A stretch of DNA of 64,000 nt from Arthonia radiata. Its lineage: Eukaryota; Ascomycota; Arthoniomycetes; Arthoniales; Arthoniaceae. Made by a program: the position numbers and the translations under genes. The notes below the pieces were generated by a model that was not told the DNA's origin, ran no database searches, and saw only the letters and a program-made list of their open reading frames with translations. Shown piece by piece: positions 1-11,563 of this stretch (position 1 is its first letter; each line of letters starts with the position of its first letter). The stretch covers positions 1,178,001 through 1,242,000 of the forward strand of contig PSQN01000016.1 in the NCBI GenBank assembly GCA_002989075.1. The letters are read 5' to 3'.

Positions 1-1423
1 GATGAGAGCCACCTTCCACGGCACATGCTCATGGTCCCAAACGGCCACGTGTGACACTCATACTGCCTCTGGACACTGGGCTCTGGTGTGACCGTGGACC
101 GCGGCATCAGCGCCCACAACGCGCACCCTGCTTTGAGTGACGTAGTATACCGCTCTCATGTACTCCATTGTTTTTCCAAGGATGATCACCGAGCTCCCTA
201 TATACATGAGCCATGCCGCGCATTGCTCACCAGAGTGCCAATGGAAATTCCGCGCTGCTTCCGTGGCATCCAGATGATGCTCGACTTGCTTGCTCAGCGC
301 ATCGTCTCCCGACCGCGTGGATCATCCGTTCATTCTCGTTTCCGTCACATTCTTTGGCACTGTAGCGGAGCGCGCGGACAAATGAAGGTCCGCAGTGGTG
401 CTCAGTGAATGCTGTCCCAAGGTGCAACCTAAGCCTTTCTGCAACTTGCTGCCGCCGGCCGGCGCTGGGGTCCGGTCTCGGCCGAAAGAGCAGATGGCGC
501 TAAAGCCCAAAGTGGTCAGATCTACGTTTCATCCGCCACCACGTGTCGCCGCTCCACCTTTGCCGTGCTGACCCTGCAGAACGCTGCGACCACTCTGCTT
601 GTCTTGACTACTGTTGAACGATGCTGCCGTCCGATTCCGCATGGTAGGCAGAGCTGCTTACCTTCCGCAGGGTTTCTAAAGCCTTCCACGCATCTTCCAG
701 AACATGGTTGATGAGCCGCGTCTTACCGTGAAGGATACAGCGGATTCACACTTGCCTTGATGTTAATGTGCTTGGCGCTGGTTGACAACAGGGCCATGAT
801 AAGCCTTCACAAGATTACTGGCGGCATGCTGAAGTGAGCTGATACGAATGAATGGCCTCGCTCAGATTTAACTCACATCAATACCGAATGACTGGCGAAG
901 GAGCAACGGGTCTGGTCGTCCAGCTTACCTATGCTGTGTACAGGCTCTGCAAGAGACTTTTGCGCAGTAGATATTGAGTAGGAGCCGGCGGCAGTCCTCA
1001 CGCATCTTGTAGCGAGGTTGACTTATTGCAAAGCTGGCATTGGTACGAGCACTCGGTCTGCACCCGAACCAAACACCCTCCTCACCTCAACATACGTCAC
1101 ATGAGACACAATCGCCTCGATTGTAACACAACGCATGGTTGTAAGGACTTGAGAGTCCAGTTGGCTTTACATACGATTACTTGCTGCTCGTACACGCGGC
1201 TGGGGGTATCTTTGACCCAAGTCTCCGTCACCTGCCGCTCAGAAGCGGAGAGTGCTTGATTATCCATCCCATCCTCTGCCCGGCAGCTCCCACTATACCA
1301 AGTAGAGCAAGCCCGAGCCAGGGACCGATGACCGAACTTCCATGTTGGGGAATTCTGAGCCATATGGGAGCTGCCGGGCAGAGGATGGGGTGGATATGCT
1401 CGCGTGTTCTGTGCGTTCTGCGC
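1..1423. other. Intergenic, no gene seen
   Basis: Only short overlapping frames with no recognisable protein are present on either strand. The one structural feature is a long inverted repeat near the right end, listed separately. The stretch probably holds the 3' flank of the gene that ends at 1424 and an upstream region of a gene outside the window. Confidence 0.6.
1261..1396. repeat. 32-nt near-perfect inverted repeat
   Basis: The left arm (1261-1292) and right arm (1365-1396) are reverse complements over 32 nt with one mismatch, separated by a 72-nt loop. The core of each arm contains CTCTGCCCGGCAGCTCCCA or its complement. It would fold into a stable GC-rich hairpin in RNA or single-stranded DNA. 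I see no convincing target-site duplication, so a miniature transposon is possible but not shown. It lies about 30 nt downstream of the stop of the GPI-protein gene. Confidence 0.8.
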
Positions 1424-2586
1424 TTAAAGGAACAGTGCGACTAAACCAGCAAGACCTCCTGCGACAGCTGGGAGAGCCTTGTTGGCGGCAGCAGCGCCGG
1501 TGTACATTGCTGGACTGCTGGCAGGAGTCATGGGAGTCGCAGCCGTGGCAGGCGCTTGCGGCTGGTTGTCAGAAATTTGGGTCACGGCCGGAGCTCCAGT
1601 GGCAGCTTGTGGCTGATTGTCAGAAATTTGAGAGACTGGCGGGGCAGCAGTCATAGCGGTAGGTTGGTTGTCCGGCTGCTGAGAAACAGCTGAAGAGCCT
1701 CCAGTCATGCCGCCCATCATCATGGTCGATGCAGGCGCAGGAGCCGAGACCACGGCGTTGTTAGGATATGCCGCGCAGGTGCTCATTGGATCCAACGGGC
1801 AACTCTGATTCTGGCACATGGACTGCAGCTGTGAGCCTTGCTCTGGGATGATGGCAGTGGGTGGAGAGCAGCGGTAGTTGAAGGCCTTGTTCAGACTTGT
1901 AGCGACGGTCATAACATCGTCGTCGGTAGCACCGAATGATTTAGCTGCGAGTCCGACCTGTTGGATGAACCACGTCATCTGAGCGTGGTCGAGGTCCATG
2001 TACTTGTGCACATTGAACTGATTTGGTGCGCCGGCGTAGGACGGAAAGCCCATCATCCCGTATTGCGAACAGCCAAGTAGCTTGCCAAAGTATTGATAGA
2101 GATGCGTAAACAGTTTGTATTGGTTGGATCCCTCTGCACCCGACGAGGTTGGGTCAGCAATGATAGCCTTGGCACCACCGCCATCAATGAAGTTGACGGA
2201 AGCTGGCATGCCATTACGGTTGGTTGACATGAGCTCGCCGGAGAAGTAAGGCAATAGATTGACCTGTTCGCCTTCGGCCATGCCAGGGGCGAGGATTCCA
2301 GGTACGTTGACCATGGAGCCCGGAAGGTCTGGGTTCATGGTTCCTGGACCAGTGTAGTTTCCAATGCCCGCTGTATTGACAAGGAGAGTCAGGAGAGTGT
2401 ATTGATTCGCAGCATTATTGTCCATCAGCAACGCTGTTGTGTACTTGTCACTAGATACACATGTCAGCACTGAGGCGATGAAGAACCAAGAATTAGTTTC
2501 GACTTTTAGACACACCAGATGCTTTGATCCTGAGCATAGGCGACGCTGGCAGCCGTAGCCGCAAGTGCTAGAATTGAGCAACGCAT
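1424..2586 (-). CDS. Secreted GPI-anchored protein of a fungal family of unknown function
   Basis: Two exons: 2586-2516 and 2450-1424, joined across a 65-nt intron with a GTGTGT donor and CTAG acceptor; the junction codon is Cys. The protein is about 365 residues. It opens with a signal peptide (MRCSILALAATAASVAYAQ), then a conserved Cys-containing ectodomain beginning ICDKYTTALLMDNN and carrying the segment LLTLLVNTAGIGNY. A Pro/Ala/Thr-rich region with imperfect repeats around QISDNQPQA follows, then a hydrophobic C terminus (GGLAGLVALFL) typical of a GPI-attachment signal. I recall close relatives in many filamentous fungi, all described only as hypothetical or extracellular proteins, so I assign no enzyme activity. 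Signal peptide plus GPI signal places it at the cell wall or outer plasma membrane. A TATA-like ATAAAAT lies near 2705 on this strand, about 115 nt upstream of the start. Confidence 0.85.
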
Positions 2587-3503
2587 CTTTGTAGAATGAC
2601 TTCTCGATGGTATGAGCGTGCGGATAGCTGAGAAAACGCTGGATTAAACATACGCGTGAGCAATAGGCTGACGACAGAGGTTTTCGTTCGGGGACTCGGA
2701 CTATTTTATGCTCTGCTGGAGCCCGGCCCATGACTGTGAGAGTTCTTGGGCACGCATTCTTCTACCAAGGCTGCGGATTCAGACTGCATCATTGGCTGTA
2801 TCGTGCCTGGTCGTGAGCCCGCGCAGGCTCGCAATCGCCGGATAATGATGGTAGACAGTCCAACCTGGCATGGTGCCGAGGATACAAGCCGTAAGTGGAA
2901 TGGTCGGCCTTAGTACCGAGTCCTCAAACAGAGGGTAGTCCTTGCAAAAGGAGGAGCGGCCAATCAGAAGCGATGCGATTACCCGTTGGAATGCCCGATT
3001 AGGAGCGCACGGCACAGGATGTTCCAGGCTCTGAGTCGATCTCACCGTTATGATGCAGCCCTGGGGCGCTCTTGAGCGTAGCGTCACGGCAACCTCATCT
3101 CCCGGTACAGTATCAGAACAATCTTGACCGTCATGAAACGTGCACGTCATGAGAAAGCAAGCCACGGAGGTAGATGATGCTCCAGTACAAGCTTCTCGAG
3201 AGTCAAATCCCTCTATTTGTCGACAAAGGCTTCTGTTGCAAGTCGAGCTTCCTCCGCGGCGAGCTGACTGCTGGGTAAGCCGCAGGGCCTCCGTTGCAAT
3301 CGGCGTCTGTGACCTCGCGCTAAGATTAAGCTTAAATTTAGCACCGATGCTACTCCACTTTGGCGCCCGTGTCACATGATGCTTTTTGCGCTCAAATCGC
3401 GTTGGATAGTGCAACCTGCCTCGCTGGTCCCGTTCTGGACGAGCACGATCAGGCTGCGCCGGCGAATTGATGTGCGAAACGGCCGCGAGCCACGCCGAGT
3501 GCG
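2587..3503. other. Intergenic, no credible gene
   Basis: This stretch separates the GPI-protein start from the Mdm1 stop. A 275-codon minus-strand frame (3606-2779) crosses it but has a random-looking composition and overlaps the mdm1 coding end, so it is not called. The right part holds the 3' flank of mdm1. Confidence 0.5.
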
Positions 3504-6500
3504 TCATGGCGCAGCTGTACCGTCGCCTGACGCAAGAACAACGGGTATCATGGCGTCTAACAGAGTGTACCAGAAGTGTAGATTGAGCCGCTCGTTGGAA
3601 AAGCATCTGACAATTCGTCTCGCGGCATCCCTCGCAGTATTTGTACCCACGATTGAACCCACATTCTCAACAAATAGTGCACAAAGTACGTCTTCGGCAT
3701 TGCGTCGGGTTCGAGACTGTTCAATTTGCGGGCGAATTGGAGGTGGTGGCCGGGCCTGTCCGTTTGGACGTAGAGCTTCCCGCAGCAAATCGACGTATTG
3801 CGCGAATTTCGACGACGTGGTTAGCTCAACAAATGCGTCCCGCACACGTCGTTCGACTGTACCGCCGAGCAGTTGTTGCAGTACAATTACCACTGCTCGT
3901 CCACGTAGCCAGTTGTTCCCAGATCTAGGCTGGAAGAGGCTTGAGAAGCATTGTGCAATCGGAGCAATGAACGTTGTCTTTTGTAGCGATTTCGCCGACC
4001 GTCTGTGTGAGAGGACATCGCTATCGCCGCTTTCAGTACCGCCTTTATCGAATGCCGCAATCTCAGCTTGAGCTTCCGCGGCACTGGTAGGATTTGCTCT
4101 TGCAGTCGATAGAGACTCAGAGCTCGTCGAAATGAGTGAGGGCGTCTTGCCATTCGCGAGAGAATGATTCGGGAGGGTGGGCGCGCCTGCAGCTGTCGCC
4201 TGTGCGATCAAGTTTTGACCCGCAAGGGACAGCTGATCCAGCACGGATGCGTTTCCAACAAAATCTTCAAGTCCCTCGGATAATGCTGCGTAAAGTCTGG
4301 ACACAGTGTCTCGTCTTGTTGATTCAGCGGATGATCGATGTTTCGGCAGGCGGATTGGCTGTTCCGAGAGAAATGCGCGTAATTCAAGGCTTTGGCAGAG
4401 AGCGTTGTCGTCTAGGAGGTGTCGAAGATACTGCTCGAGTGCAGCGCGCCGCCGTTGCACCAAATCGGTTTGTAAGGTAAGGACGACCTGCCGTTTCGGA
4501 AAGGGAAGATCACGAACGTACGGGAATCTTGATCGAAGCCGCCTGTGAAGGTTGTGGAACTCACTGTAACGCCGCGACGCAACCCAAGATGCCCGTGGCA
4601 TGTTTGTGTGAACATGCCGCGCCATGTGCACCTCGTAAACCGCGAATTCGCGCCCGTCATGCTCCCTGCCGACCTGCACCGAAGTGATTGAGAGTTCAGT
4701 CTTTCTGTACAAGTTATTGTCACTTGATTGAACAACGTACTGCTGCCGCTGCAGCTCTCGCCGGCGCAGATCTCGCTCTAGTTCAGACAAAGACTTGCGA
4801 AGTATCTTCATCTCTGCGGAATTGTTCGTGAGCTCTGCTTTACCTGTGGCAAGAATGAGTCAGCTTGATCGACCTTGACGTGCTATGTTGAGTTCTCGCT
4901 TCGATCAAATCCCCCATTTTCAGATCTTGAGTTGGAGACGCTATCATGGCGCTATGCTATGCGGTGTACTCACTTGCAAGCCCCGTCAATATGACCTGCT
5001 GCGTCTCGAGCTTCTCAATCTCTACATTCAAACTCTGGAGCGCCTCCGGCAAGCCAAGGTCGCCGGCCTTCGCTTCCCGAACCTCGTTGTCGCGATCAAC
5101 ATCGTGCTGGGAGTCGTCATCCTCCCATAAGTCCTCACCTTCCCCGAAAAGATCATCAGTGGTGAAAACGGTCCGCTTGGAGGGTGTGCCAAGCAAACCG
5201 AGCGAATCTAGACTCAGCTTGTTCGTGTCGAAGCCGAGTGGTGTCTTGGACAGGGATTCCGCTCCAAGCTGCGCTTCTGACAACGATCTGTTCGCCTCTG
5301 CAATTGGAGGTCGGACAGGCTTTGTGGCATGTCCTTCTCTCACAACGCCTTGTCGGCTCGACGAGTGGATCATGCTGGCGTCATGGTCGAGACTCGCAGC
5401 TGAGTTGGACATTGAATCGCCATCACTGTCATCATCGTCACCAAACAAAAGGCTGCGACGAGTGTCCTCATCAAGGCTTCTACGTACGCCACCCATGAGC
5501 GCAGACTTTCTAGCGTCGTTGACAATATCAGTCGACGAGGCAGACTCTTTCAACCCATTCAGAAGGCCGCGCGAACTAGGGTGAGGTGAAATTTGCGGCA
5601 CACGAAGTGGTTTCGGCTTCGAAGGTGCTGTGAGAAGTTGCGTAGACTGGGAGGACCCTCGCGGGCCGTCGATCACTGGGCCTATCCATTGCCGGTGAAT
5701 ATCGGAGTCTCGAAATTGAGGAAAGTACTTTGTGTCCATTTCTCGGTAAACACTTGCTTGTGCGTCAGACATTGCAGCCAAAGCTGCCCGATATTGGGCA
5801 ATTGATGCCGAAGGCCCTGCTTCCAGGAATGTTCTAACTCTTGGTCTTTGCTCTGCAAGAGGAGCGATTGACGGGTCCAAGAGAAACTTCTGATATAACC
5901 TCTGAATCATCTGTCGATCTGCATTTGACCACGCCTGAGGCACTGCTTGCAACGGATCTGAGCGGTCTGCGAGGTTGGCTCTCTCGATTGAAGTTCGGAA
6001 GCCATCCACGGTGATCCAGAATTGAACATAGCTTACTAATCCGCCATGTGTATCCATATATTCCATGAAGTACGACAGGCCTGCGACGTCATATAGCGTA
6101 TCGTATAAAGTCGTTGTTGCTGGACGTGATGTCCTGCTCTGCTCACCCGGACTTTTGCACGGCTGAGCGACACGGGTGTGATCGTGATCGCCTATGCTCG
6201 AGTCTGAAAGGCGTCTCTGAGGTGCTCGACGCGCCTGAGGCTGCGTTGACAAAGTTTCTGACCCAAAAAGCTGAGCTTGCCCCTGCCAGAATTAGCTACA
6301 GCCAATGTAGAGCGAATCCGTAAGCATACATGGATTTCGACTTGCTGAAAAAGAAAGTCGGGACCCGAGAGCGTCTGCACGATTGGACAGATCACCGCGC
6401 AAGCCACAGTCTCCCTGATTAGTGCTCTCACCGAGGGGCTTTCTACCATCTGAGGAGCTAGATGAGGGAGAATAACGCCTTCAACGAGTTTGCGCAAATG

Positions 6501-7196
6501 GCGTTGTTGCGGTGTCACACTCTTTGAGCTTGCCAAGGACGCAGCTGGATGAAGCTTCCCAGATTTGAACTTGGTGGTAATTTCGAGACTCACGGCATCC
6601 GCAAACGAGCGTCGGTGATTTGACGCTTGCTTGTCAGCTCCCACCGCTGACTCTGCCTTTAGAAATGCTTCAAAGTGATCATTAAAGACGGGCAGCGCGT
6701 GCGCGACGAGAAGGCGTACCAAGTCCCGGTTGGCCAACTGCTTTGACAAGCGAGACAACACTACATGAAGAGCGTAACGGACTTCATCTGAGAACAACTC
6801 ACTTCCAGTAATTTTGTGTAGCCACACGTTGACATTGTCTTGAATAATGAGACTTAGCAACGCGTCCAAGGACCTCGACAACGAGACGGAAACCTCAGCT
6901 ATGGGCTTGACTTCTCGCAACCGACGAGTGCGCAGGCTCGAGGTTTGGGAAACAAAGCTGGCGGGATTGGAAAGATATAAAGCCGAGTTTGAAGGCAGAG
7001 ATACCGTCTTGATCGCAATGTTCGCGCGTGCTCCCCATGACTGGAGTAAGAACGAGGCCAAGATTCCAGCAACAGTGCCAAAGAAGAAGACGTAAGGGAG
7101 CAGATGTAGGAGCGGCGCATGTTGTGCGCTGACCACGAAAGCAATCAACGCAGCGATGCAGCTCGGAAGCACTACACTGGAATGATGAATGGCCAT
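3504..7196 (-). CDS. mdm1: Mdm1-like sorting nexin (TM-PXA-RGS-PX-nexin C)
   Basis: Three exons: 7196-6330, 6282-4974 and 4843-3504, encoding about 1171 residues. The introns are GTATGC...CAG (phase 0) and GTGAGT...CAG (phase 1); their splicing restores reading through GQAQLFGSET and ASKAELTNNS. Domain order matches yeast Mdm1 and animal SNX13/14/25. Two N-terminal membrane segments (residues about 8-50) come first, then a PXA domain (about 95-285), an RGS-like domain (about 345-475, starting at LYDVAGLSYFMEYMD), a PX domain (about 775-895, with the RRYSEFHNLHRRL signature) and a C-terminal nexin domain (about 1010-1130). Known members sit in the ER membrane and tether ER to vacuole or lipid droplets through the PX domain, acting in lipid handling; I infer the same here. 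It shares a 276-nt divergent promoter with tma17. Confidence 0.93.
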
Positions 7197-7472
7197 CTCT
7201 GACGGTATTGTCGCGACTGGTTGTTTGTAAACATCTCGAAGGCGCTCGTCACTAGGCAGCGACTGCGTGTCTGAGCGAATGCGAAAGACGTATCATGCAA
7301 GGATTTGCTTTGGTTCGTCGCGGGATGGAAGGTTGGCCTGAAGGAGGAGGTGGAGCCTAGGGCAGTCTTTGAGGACTCCTTCGACACACCTCGATATAAG
7401 GATATAGTAACCTCCAGCTCCCTTGCTCGTGACTTTATAAAGCTGACTCTTCAATCCTGACATTCAATCTCA

Positions 7473-7928
7473 ATGTCTTCTCACACACGACCCATCTCGT
7501 CCGAGCGGTTCGCGGAAGCATTGCAAGAACTGCCACTCTCAACGCTGCACAACACCGCTGCAGAGATACGCAACAGCAAAGCTCACTTGCAATCGTCAAA
7601 TCTGGAACTCAACCCTCATGCAGAGGCGGGTGATGCAGTCTGCAAAGAAGCTATCCAAGAGAACGAGCAAGTGATGGAGCGCATGGATGGGCGACTGAAG
7701 CTGCTAAAGACTGAAGTCGAACGCAGAGGCATGCCATGGGTTGAGGAGGAGATGGAGGTGGACGGTGCAATGAACGGACATGCTCAGGAGTCATCAGAGG
7801 GCAACGACGCAGGGAGTGGCTCGCTTTCGGATGATGAGCTGCGGAGGCAGATGGAGGCGCGGCTCAGATCCGCTGAGCACACAGGGGATGGGGACGACGG
7901 AGACGATGATGACGGCGTGCACTTGTGA
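7473..7928 (+). CDS. tma17: Tma17/Adc17-like proteasome assembly chaperone
   Basis: A single-exon gene of 151 residues. The N-terminal half has the Tma17 pattern: an RFAEALQELPLSTL helix, AAEIRNSKAHLQSSN, then a second helix with NEQVMERMDGRLKLL. Together these form the predicted coiled-coil hairpin that in yeast Tma17 binds Rpt6 and promotes assembly of the proteasome base under stress. The C terminus is a disordered acidic tail (GDGDDGDDDDG). Length and layout agree with yeast Tma17 (about 150 residues). The ATG at 7473 is the first in frame. It is transcribed divergently from mdm1 and ends tail-to-tail with vrp1, 89 nt apart. The assignment rests on remembered family similarity and is reasonably firm. 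Confidence 0.75.
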   Translation: MSSHTRPISSERFAEALQELPLSTLHNTAAEIRNSKAHLQSSNLELNPHAEAGDAVCKEAIQENEQVMERMDGRLKLLKTEVERRGMPWVEEEMEVDGAMNGHAQESSEGNDAGSGSLSDDELRRQMEARLRSAEHTGDGDDGDDDDGVHL

Positions 7929-8017
7929 TGACGCTCCAAGAAGCGGAAAATTGTAAAATTTATCTTCATGATGATCGTACACGCGCTTGACTAGCAATAA
8001 CCTTGAGATTGTGGTTC

Positions 8018-9499
8018 CTATTCTAAGGAGCTCAAATCCAAAGGGACGGTGCTGACCCTTCCAGCACGGTACCTTTTCGGCACTCCCGTAAAATCGCGAG
8101 GCTTGGGCAACTGACTATCATCTTGGAATTTCCATCTCGAGTCGTTCACAGGCAAGATGCCGCCTTTGCTCGAAAAGCTCGAATTCTTGCCTGGACCCGC
8201 ACCGTTTGTCAACGTATAGGAGGCTGGTGCTGCTATCAAAGTGGTAGACTGTGACGTGGTCCTGTTAGGCGCACTTGCCGGTGACGGAGGGGCGGCAGAC
8301 GGTGCTTTTGGCGCGTTGCTTGGCGGTGGAGGAGGTGCTGACGGGACTTTTGGTGCCGAACTTGGTGGTAACGGCGGTGGTGTGGGCGCCGCAGCAGGAG
8401 CTCTAGCGGCCGACGAGGGCGGGTCCGCAGGTGGCGGTGGCGGTGGTGTAGGCGCCGGAGAGGACCGACCATACGCGTTGCGAGCAGCTTGCTGGGCGAG
8501 TGAGGTTGGGGGACCGTCGTTCTGTGGTGGTGTGGGAGGGGGAGGTGGTGTGGAGCGTGCTGGAGGTACCTTCGGAGCCGCCTGTGGAGGCGGCGGCGCG
8601 GAGATGGGCGGGGTCGGTGCAGCGGAAGGTGGTCGAGGAGCTTGCGCTGGTAGAGGTGGTGCTGAAGGGGGAGGTGTTGGACTCGATGTTGGAGCGGAGG
8701 GGACTGCTGGCGGTTTGCGTGATGCTGGAGGTCGAACAGGAGGTTTCTTCCCAATGGGAGGGGGTGGTTTTGCTCTTGACGATGTAGAGTCCGAGGAAGC
8801 CGCCGATATCAGAGACGTTGGGCGTAAATTGTTTTTCAACGTGGACACTGCTGGATGTGTTGGTATGACCGGTGCTGAAGGTGCGGATATGTTAGGCGGT
8901 CTCGGTGCGGCTGGGGCTCTTGCAGCCGGAGGCTTTGGCGCAGATGAGCGCGACTCGGGTTCTGATGAATATGCAGCCTCGTTGCTGGCTCCAGTGTCGA
9001 CGCCGCCTCCTGTCTTCCGTAGCTTGGGGATGCCGCCGGCTAATATCCCCCCCAGCTGTGGGGCTGCAGACGCTGTGGCTGATGAATCACCGCCCGCCTT
9101 GTTGCCAACGTCGCTACTCGCTCTTGCTCGGTTGTTTGATGCGGGGAGCATGCCAGGCACCGGTGGCGCACCACCCACAGCTGGCCCTGATGGACCTTTG
9201 GATTCATTGCCGACAATGGGCGCGGATCTGTCGTTGGTGACGGCCTTTTTCAGCCTTGCGCCCTTCTCAATGTCTCCCAGCAGTGCGCCCTAGCTCGTGT
9301 CAGCTCCAAACTCGGCACATGTTGCAATCATTCGTACTCTTCCTTTTGTTGCAGCCGGCGGCGCTCGATTTGGGAGGGCACTCGAGCCGCCTGGCATAGC
9401 TGGAGGAGGTGGTGGACCCGCCAATGATGGCATAGGAGGAGGAGGAGGGGGTGGACCACCCATCGCGGGCATGGGAGGAGGCGGAGGAGGTCCAGGCAT
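8018..9499 (-). CDS. vrp1: Verprolin / WIP-family actin regulator
   Basis: Two exons: 9499-9338 and 9289-8018 (477 residues), joined across a 48-nt intron (GTACGA...TAG, phase 0). Splicing builds the WH2 actin-binding motif GRGALLGDIEKGARLKK just after an N-terminal polyproline stretch (MPGPPPPPPMPAMGG). A second, weaker WH2-like segment (LGGILAGGIPKLRK) lies near residue 120. The middle is a long proline-rich region that would bind SH3 domains and profilin. The C terminus (SRWKFQDDSQLPKP, then KRYRAGRVSTVPLDL) is the WASP-binding region of the WIP/Vrp1 family. Known members bring actin monomers to WASP/Las17 and Arp2/3 at endocytic patches. The Gly-rich frame on the opposite strand is a composition shadow. 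Confidence 0.93.
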
Positions 9500-9885
9500 C
9501 GTGAAATGAAGGCTGCAGCAGGAGCAGAGTGCGACTTAAGTTGACTGCATCGGTCGCAGTGAACATGTGCTGGTGCCTTCAAAGGCGTCCAGTCAGGTGT
9601 GTTGACTCTATACGTGTGATGTATTCGGAAATTCCGACTTGCTTGCGTTTGGCAGTGGTGAAGATGGCCGCAAACCTTTTGAGCTGTATTTGCTGTGATC
9701 GAAGAAACCTACAGCCGCGAAACACTCGCTGATATTGAAGCCTGCTGGTACGTAATGCTTGCGCCACACCTCAGATAAGCTGGAGTGCACCGCCACTTCA
9801 GAAAACACATCAAGGACGGCCTCCCGACCTCCTCTTACGTTTCTTCCTCTGATTTTGCTTCACCTGTGCTCAAGCGAACACTAAA
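9500..9885. promoter_or_regulatory. Divergent promoter region, vrp1 / glutaredoxin-like
   Basis: A 386-nt gap lies between two divergent start codons. No coding frame is credible here and I identify no specific operator. It presumably carries both promoters and 5' leaders. Confidence 0.5.
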
Positions 9886-10255
9886 ATGCGAGCCGCACTC
9901 CAGCTGCTGCAGAAACCACTTCGGGTGACACTGTTCACACGTGCCAATTGCTCGCTGTGTGACATCGCCAAAACTTCCGTAGCTCAAGTCCGTCAGAAGG
10001 GGCGCGAGTTTGCATACGAGGAGATGGACGTCATGCAGGATGGTAATGATAGATGGAGGAACATGTATGAATTCGACGTGCCAGTGGTATGCTCTTCTTC
10101 AATTAGAGCCTTGCCCAATGATCTTTGCTAATGCCATCCAGCTGCACGTTGACCGACAGCCTGCAGATGGCTCGACGCCTGCGTCTCAGAAGCTAATGCA
10201 TCGCTTCTCCACCTCCGACGTTGAGACATTAATGGACAAAATTGCAGAGAGCTGA
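9886..10255 (+). CDS. Glutaredoxin-like protein (YDR286C type)
   Basis: Two exons: 9886-10086 and 10142-10255, with a 55-nt intron (GTATGC...CAG, phase 0), giving 104 residues. A thioredoxin fold is indicated by LRVTLFTRANCSLCDIAK, which contains a CxxC redox pair (Cys-Ser-Leu-Cys), followed by the alpha/beta order expected of the glutaredoxin-like DUF836 family. The segment YEFDVPV that precedes the intron is the conserved cis-Pro region. Yeast YDR286C and human C5orf63 belong to this family; their substrates are unknown. The N terminus may act as a short mitochondrial presequence, but this is uncertain. It ends tail-to-tail with the aldolase gene, 115 nt apart. Confidence 0.88.
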
Positions 10256-10370
10256 CTGCTGAAGGCAACCTCGCTTGCCTTGTTCTGCGATTGCCATTGC
10301 TAGACACCCTCCTGCCAGACACCCCTCTGCGCGTTCTTCTCATCTATTCCGACGCACTCCGAAGTATTTC

Positions 10371-11563
10371 TCATCTGCCATACGGACCAGTCGCTTTATT
10401 CGCCAGGCTAGCGGCACCTTGTACAGCAGCGTGCGTCCACGAACCTTTCGCATCTGCCAGCTGCTGAGCAACGTGGTTCTGTAGAGCTAGTACATCACCC
10501 GTCACTGAGATCTGTGCGCATTTCTTAGTCGAGGTCCGCATCGGCGAGGTTAGAGTATTAACACATACCATGTTGAAGCCGGCATCGGCGTAGCTGCGAC
10601 CTTGGGCGCCGCTCGTGCAATACATGGCGCTGAATTTACCCGCCTCCTTCGCGGCGACCCGTATCTTCTCAATGGCTGCTTTCAGCTCTTCGTCCATCTC
10701 GCCGAGGATTGGATGGCCTATGCTGTTGCCCAGATCAAAAGGACCTACCAGCAAGATCTGCACAATATCAGCGATTCGAGAACCAGCTACCTCATCCTCT
10801 GGATCTACGGAATACTTACATCAACACCATCAGTGCCTGCAATAGCCTCGACGTTGGCCAGAGCTTCTTTGGTCTCGATTTGTATGATGGTCAACAGCGT
10901 GTCGTTGGCTTGCTTGAGGTAGTCGATGGAGGTCGGCACTTGGGAAGTGCTGGCGAATGCATTCATACTGAATGGGCTTCCGAATCCTCGGATGCCTCGT
11001 GGAGGAAACTTCGCTGCTTGCTAAAGGGGCAGTGTCAGCACAAATCTTTCTGTACAGCGTTTAGACCAGTAACATCCTCATCCGAGCCGATTGATCCAGA
11101 GCGGTGCCGGCAAATGGGCCGCTGAAAGGACTATAAAGAGACCCAGACGCAAATCTGCAGATGCTCTGAGACTTACCACAATTTTCTGGGCATCGGCTGG
11201 CGTACGGAGGAGAGGCACGATTACACCGTGTGCTCCGGAATCGAGAGCGCGTTTGATCATCCAGCCCTCGTCTCCTGCGACGCGGACGATGGGCGATATT
11301 CCCGTCGATGCGATCGTTTGGACTGCTTCGTGCATATCGCCGTCGTCGATGTTTCCGTGTTCAGTATCAACACAGATCCAATCAAGGCCGGTTCGGCTCA
11401 TGCAGCGCGAGAGGTTTGTGCCTGCCAGCATCTGCATGGACTCATCAGTGCCATGCCACCATGCTCAAATGTCGATGTGCAACCGGCCGCGTCTCACCTG
11501 CCATGCTCCAAAAGCTGTCCCACCTTTTTTGAGCACGTTCTGTAGCCGGTTTGCTGATTGCAT
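10371..11563 (-). CDS. HpcH/HpaI-family aldolase
   Basis: Five exons: 11563-11498, 11431-11177, 11020-10820, 10757-10569 and 10511-10371, all phase 0, totalling 283 residues. It begins MQSANRLQNVLKKGG and then GAWQMLAGTNLSR. The barrel shows the family landmarks: WICVDTEHGNI, SGAHGVIVPLLRTP, the metal-binding Glu in IIQIETKEAL, and ILLVGPFDLGNS. Family members are metal-dependent TIM-barrel class II aldolases that split or form 2-keto-3-deoxy or dihydroxy-heptenedioate type substrates. The fungal physiological substrate is not established. No pathway partners are adjacent, so the role stays open. The gene has no targeting peptide and is probably cytosolic. Confidence 0.92.

Noticed and set aside
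2779-3606. 275-codon minus-strand frame
   Set aside because: Composition is random (many Arg, Ser, Cys), it overlaps the end of mdm1, and no domain or splice-linked extension is present.
8241-9293. 350-codon Gly-rich frame on the plus strand
   Set aside because: It is the exact antisense of the proline-rich vrp1 coding region; CCX-rich codons read as GGX on the other strand.
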